Position numbers and translations under genes: made by a program
Source of the DNA: an uncultured Eubacteriales bacterium
Lineage (GTDB): Bacteria; Bacillota; Clostridia; Oscillospirales; Acutalibacteraceae
Length of the DNA: 33,923 nucleotides
Assembly: GCA_934486455.1 (NCBI GenBank)
Contig: CAKSPR010000018.1
Location: 1-33,923, forward strand
Direction: 5' to 3'
The notes under the pieces: generated by a model
The model's input: the letters and a program-made list of their open reading frames with translations, nothing else
Databases searched by the model: none
What the model was told of the DNA's origin: nothing
Shown here: one piece after another, positions 31,464-33,923 of the stretch
How positions within the stretch are numbered: position 1 is the first letter of the stretch
How the letters are laid out: each line of letters opens with the position of its first letter

Positions 31464-33665
31464 TTGAAAAAACTAAGCGACAAACAAAAAAACTTTATCA
31501 AAGACCTTATTTCCCAAATGACTCTCGAAGAAAAGGCAGGTCAGCTAAATCAGCTCGCACCCTCATCTCTGGGCGGATTTACAATCGACGAGAAGGAGCA
31601 GCAAAAGTTGCTTGAGGCCGGCCGCATAACAAAAGAGGACATCGAGCGGGCAAAAAATGCGCGTGAGAGCTTTAAGGAGCAGGAGCAGTGGGTCAGAGAG
31701 GGCAAGATAGGCTCCTTTCTCGGCCTTTACGACCGAAAGGACATCGACCACCTCCAGCACATCGCCGTGGAGGAGAGCCGTCTTAAAATTCCGCTCATTT
31801 TCGGATTTGATGTTATACACGGACACCGCATAGTCGGCCCTGTTCCCTTGGCCGAAAGCTGCAGCTTCGATGACGGGCTGTGGGAGCAAAATGCCGCAAT
31901 CGCCGCAAGGGAGGCGGCCGCCGACGGACTCAACTGGACCTTTGCCCCCATGGACGACATTGCAAGAGACGCCAGGTGGGGCAGAATAGCCGAAGGAGCG
32001 GGAGAGGACACCTATCTCGGCTGCCGCTGCGCCGCCGCAAGGGTAAAAGGCTTTCAGGGAGACGACCCCGCAAAAAGAGACAGAGTTGCCGCCTGCGCCA
32101 AGCATTTTGCCGCCTACGGCGCGGGAGAAAGCGGCCGTGACTACAATACGGTCGATATGAGCGTGCAAAAGTTTTTTGAAACATATCTGCCTCCCTTTAA
32201 GGCGGCAATCGATGCCGGCGCAATGACGGTTATGGCGGCATTCAACGATTTTTGCGGAGCGCCCTGCACCGAAAACAGCTATCTTTTAAAGGATGTGCTG
32301 AGAGAGGCTCTCGGATTTGAAGGCTTTGTGGTAAGCGACGCCACCGCTGTTTTGGAGCTTGTTGCCCACCGCTCGGCCGCCGACCTTAAAGAGGCCTGCG
32401 AGCATGCAATAAACGCCGGAGTGGACATGGACATGAATTCCCGCGGATATATTGCCTTTTTACCCGAGCTTGTTAAGGAGGGCAGGGTCAGCGAACAGCG
32501 GCTTGATGAAGCAGTGGAAAATGTACTTAGAATAAAAATGCTACTCGGTCTTTTCGATAATCCCTTCGACCGCATAACGTGGGATGAAATAGACCTTGAA
32601 GCCCACCGTGCCGCCGCAAGAAAAACCGCCTGCGAATCGGCCGTGCTTCTTAAAAACGACGGCGAAGCCCTCCCCCTTTGTGACTGCGGGCAGGTGCTGC
32701 TTGTGGGGGCTCTCGCCGACAACGGACCCGAAATGGTCGGAACATGGAGCATGGCGGCGGACAATTTAAGAACGGTCAGCATAAAAAGCGGCCTTGAAAA
32801 TGCAGGGGTAAAGCTTTGCTACCTGCCGGTGTGCGCTCCCGGGGGAGAGATAAACGAGGACGAGCTTTCAAGAATAATAAATCACCCCGCCAAAACCGTT
32901 GTGGCCGTGGTGGGAGAATATCAGGTACTCAGCGGAGAGGGCGCCGCCCTTTCAAACATTGACCTTTCGGGGCAGCAAAACCGTATGCTGAGAGAGCTTA
33001 AAGCGGCGGGGAAAACCGTAATTACCGTGCTTGTAAACGGCCGCCCCATGGCCGTTTCGCAGGCAGTCGAAAACTCCGACGCCCTTTTAGAGCTTTGGAA
33101 CGCGGGAAGCGAGGCAGGAAATGCCTGCGCAGACCTGCTTCTCGGAAAGGTTAACCCGTCGGGCCGCCTGACAACCACCTTCCCCAACGCCTCGGGAGAA
33201 TGCCCCGTGTACTATAACCACCCCGCCACCGGCCGCCCTGCAAGCGAGACATTTTATTCGGCCAGATTTGCCGACAGTCCCGTCGAGCCGCTTTTCCCCT
33301 TCGGATACGGCCTTTCCTATACCGAATTTGAGTATTCCGACCTTGAAATAAGCGAAACGGCCGACGGCATAGATGTGTCGGTAAAGGTCAGGAATGTCGG
33401 AACAAGGGAAGGCAAGGAGGTTGTACAGCTTTATGTAAGCGACCTCGTGGCCGAGCGGGTCAGACCGGTAAAGGAGCTGAAAAATTTCAAGAAGATCAGC
33501 CTTAAAAGTGCAGAACAAAAGACCGTTACCCTTAAGGTGAAAAAGGAACAGCTTAAATATTATCATAGGGACATGTCCTTTAAGGCCGACGACGGCGAAT
33601 TTTTAATACAAATAGGCCGCGACAGCAAAAACGGACTTTGTCAAAAAATTTTTATAAAGGCTTAA
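31464..33665 (+). CDS. bglX: GH3 family beta-glucosidase (or beta-xylosidase), cytoplasmic
   Basis: The enzyme removes terminal beta-linked sugars from oligosaccharides. The 733-residue protein has the N-terminal TIM barrel (FGFDVIHGHR, FAPMDDIARDARWGRIAEGAGEDTYL, AACAKHFAAYG blocks). Candidate nucleophile is D292 in GFVVSD, and acid/base E492 in LSGEGA in the second domain. The C-terminal fibronectin III-like domain has FGYGLSYTEFEYSD and NVGTREGKEVVQLYV. The frame is open from an ATG at 31365, but TTG at 31464 is preferred: AGAGGTGA lies just upstream and the product then begins MKKLSDKQKNFI, before the usual QMTLEEKAGQL. There is no signal peptide, so it is probably intracellular. Substrate is inferred; the symbol is by family. 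Confidence 0.9.
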   Translation: MKKLSDKQKNFIKDLISQMTLEEKAGQLNQLAPSSLGGFTIDEKEQQKLLEAGRITKEDIERAKNARESFKEQEQWVREGKIGSFLGLYDRKDIDHLQHIAVEESRLKIPLIFGFDVIHGHRIVGPVPLAESCSFDDGLWEQNAAIAAREAAADGLNWTFAPMDDIARDARWGRIAEGAGEDTYLGCRCAAARVKGFQGDDPAKRDRVAACAKHFAAYGAGESGRDYNTVDMSVQKFFETYLPPFKAAIDAGAMTVMAAFNDFCGAPCTENSYLLKDVLREALGFEGFVVSDATAVLELVAHRSAADLKEACEHAINAGVDMDMNSRGYIAFLPELVKEGRVSEQRLDEAVENVLRIKMLLGLFDNPFDRITWDEIDLEAHRAAARKTACESAVLLKNDGEALPLCDCGQVLLVGALADNGPEMVGTWSMAADNLRTVSIKSGLENAGVKLCYLPVCAPGGEINEDELSRIINHPAKTVVAVVGEYQVLSGEGAALSNIDLSGQQNRMLRELKAAGKTVITVLVNGRPMAVSQAVENSDALLELWNAGSEAGNACADLLLGKVNPSGRLTTTFPNASGECPVYYNHPATGRPASETFYSARFADSPVEPLFPFGYGLSYTEFEYSDLEISETADGIDVSVKVRNVGTREGKEVVQLYVSDLVAERVRPVKELKNFKKISLKSAEQKTVTLKVKKEQLKYYHRDMSFKADDGEFLIQIGRDSKNGLCQKIFIKA

Positions 33666-33801
33666 AAAACCCAAGGCAATAACCGAAAAACCGACCCCGA
33701 AAAAGCAGAAAAACACGGGGGAAAAGTCAGCGCAAAATCCACCCGGCCGACACGTCATTTTGCACAATATGTAAGGCTCAAATTTGGTTATAATTACATT
33801 G

Positions 33802-33830
33802 TTGTAACCTTGTTTGGGGTGTGATATAAT
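33802..33830 (+). promoter_or_regulatory. Sigma-A promoter of the right-edge gene
   Basis: TTGTAA (33802-33807) and TATAAT (33825-33830) are separated by 17 bp, with a TG extension before the -10 (TGATATAAT). The leader is only about 24 nt. The same extended -10 nonamer occurs in the left-edge gene. Confidence 0.75.
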
Positions 33831-33846
33831 AAGATGAAATTTCTCT

Positions 33847-33923
33847 AAGGAGATGGAAAGATGAGAAAAAAGATAATGAACCTGATAGCGGCGACGGTCG
33901 CTGCGGCGCTTCTTTTGACCGCT
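33847..33923. repeat. Terminal inverted repeat, right copy (77 bp)
   Basis: Exact reverse complement of 1-77. It covers the RBS and first 21 codons of the right-edge gene; the sequence diverges from the left copy directly upstream at 33846. Confidence 0.95.
33861..33923 (+). CDS. 5' fragment of a secreted or lipoprotein gene (first 21 codons)
   Basis: ATG at 33861 with AAGGAG 8 bp upstream; the gene leaves the window after 21 codons. The peptide (MRKKIMNL start, LLLTA end) is identical to that of the left-edge gene at the nucleotide level. It is a signal peptide, possibly of a lipoprotein if Cys follows. The gene is downstream of the GH3 gene, on the same strand, with its own promoter. Function cannot be assigned from 21 residues. 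Confidence 0.8.
   Translation, partial: MRKKIMNLIAATVAAALLLTA

Noticed and set aside
1..33923. Circular replicon closed by identical ends
   Set aside because: The end repeat is inverted, not direct, so the ends cannot be joined into a circle by overlap.

Overview
The window looks like a chromosomal contig from a low-oxygen Firmicute of class Clostridia, probably near the Oscillospiraceae/Ruminococcaceae. Supporting signs are strong AGGAGG-type ribosome binding sites, sigma-A promoters, rpsD placed between rpsK and rpoA, a KOW protein gene between map and infA, zinc-binding forms of S14, S4 and L36, a type I dockerin on a secreted glycosidase, and a sortase-type SPKTG anchor. The genus is inference; no 16S gene is present.

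Layout. (1) 1-873: the first 21 codons of a minus-strand secreted-protein gene, its leader, a MITE-like inverted repeat (418-678) and a terminator. (2) 873-8621: two divergent secreted proteins, a 1270-residue NPCBM-GH36-dockerin alpha-galactosidase-like enzyme (minus) and a 1050-residue wall-anchored calcineurin-type phosphoesterase (plus), separated by 721 bp with a near-consensus promoter for each. (3) 8622-9432: noncoding DNA, then the promoter and long leader of the ribosomal operon. (4) 9433-24788: a continuous S10-spc-alpha cluster with 31 genes, rpsJ to rplQ, including secY, adk, map, infA and rpoA. All are on the plus strand with short gaps or overlaps. (5) 24789-25598: tRNA-Ser(UGA), several hairpins, and a promoter-terminator bracketed stretch of about 300 nt without a convincing gene. 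(6) 25599-30608: single genes for oleate hydratase, adenosine deaminase and methionyl-tRNA synthetase; promoters are clear for the first and third, terminators for the first and third. (7) 30609-33923: a second, diverged MITE-like repeat, a 78-residue protein of unknown function, a cytoplasmic GH3 beta-glucosidase, and the first 21 codons of another secreted protein.

How it fits together. The centre is core translation, secretion and transcription machinery. The flanks carry glycan breakdown: an extracellular dockerin-bearing GH36 enzyme and an intracellular GH3 enzyme. Each is followed in the same direction by a gene that begins with the identical signal peptide. The ends of the contig are an exact 77-bp inverted repeat covering the ribosome binding site and first 21 codons of these two end genes. 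That looks like an assembly break inside a repeated gene family, so neither end should be taken as a biological boundary.

I found no CRISPR array, phage, transposase, riboswitch of a class I recognise, or unmistakable new system. The best leads are the dockerin GH36 architecture, the two-copy MITE-like family, the duplicated signal peptide, and the possible short RNA at 25205-25507.
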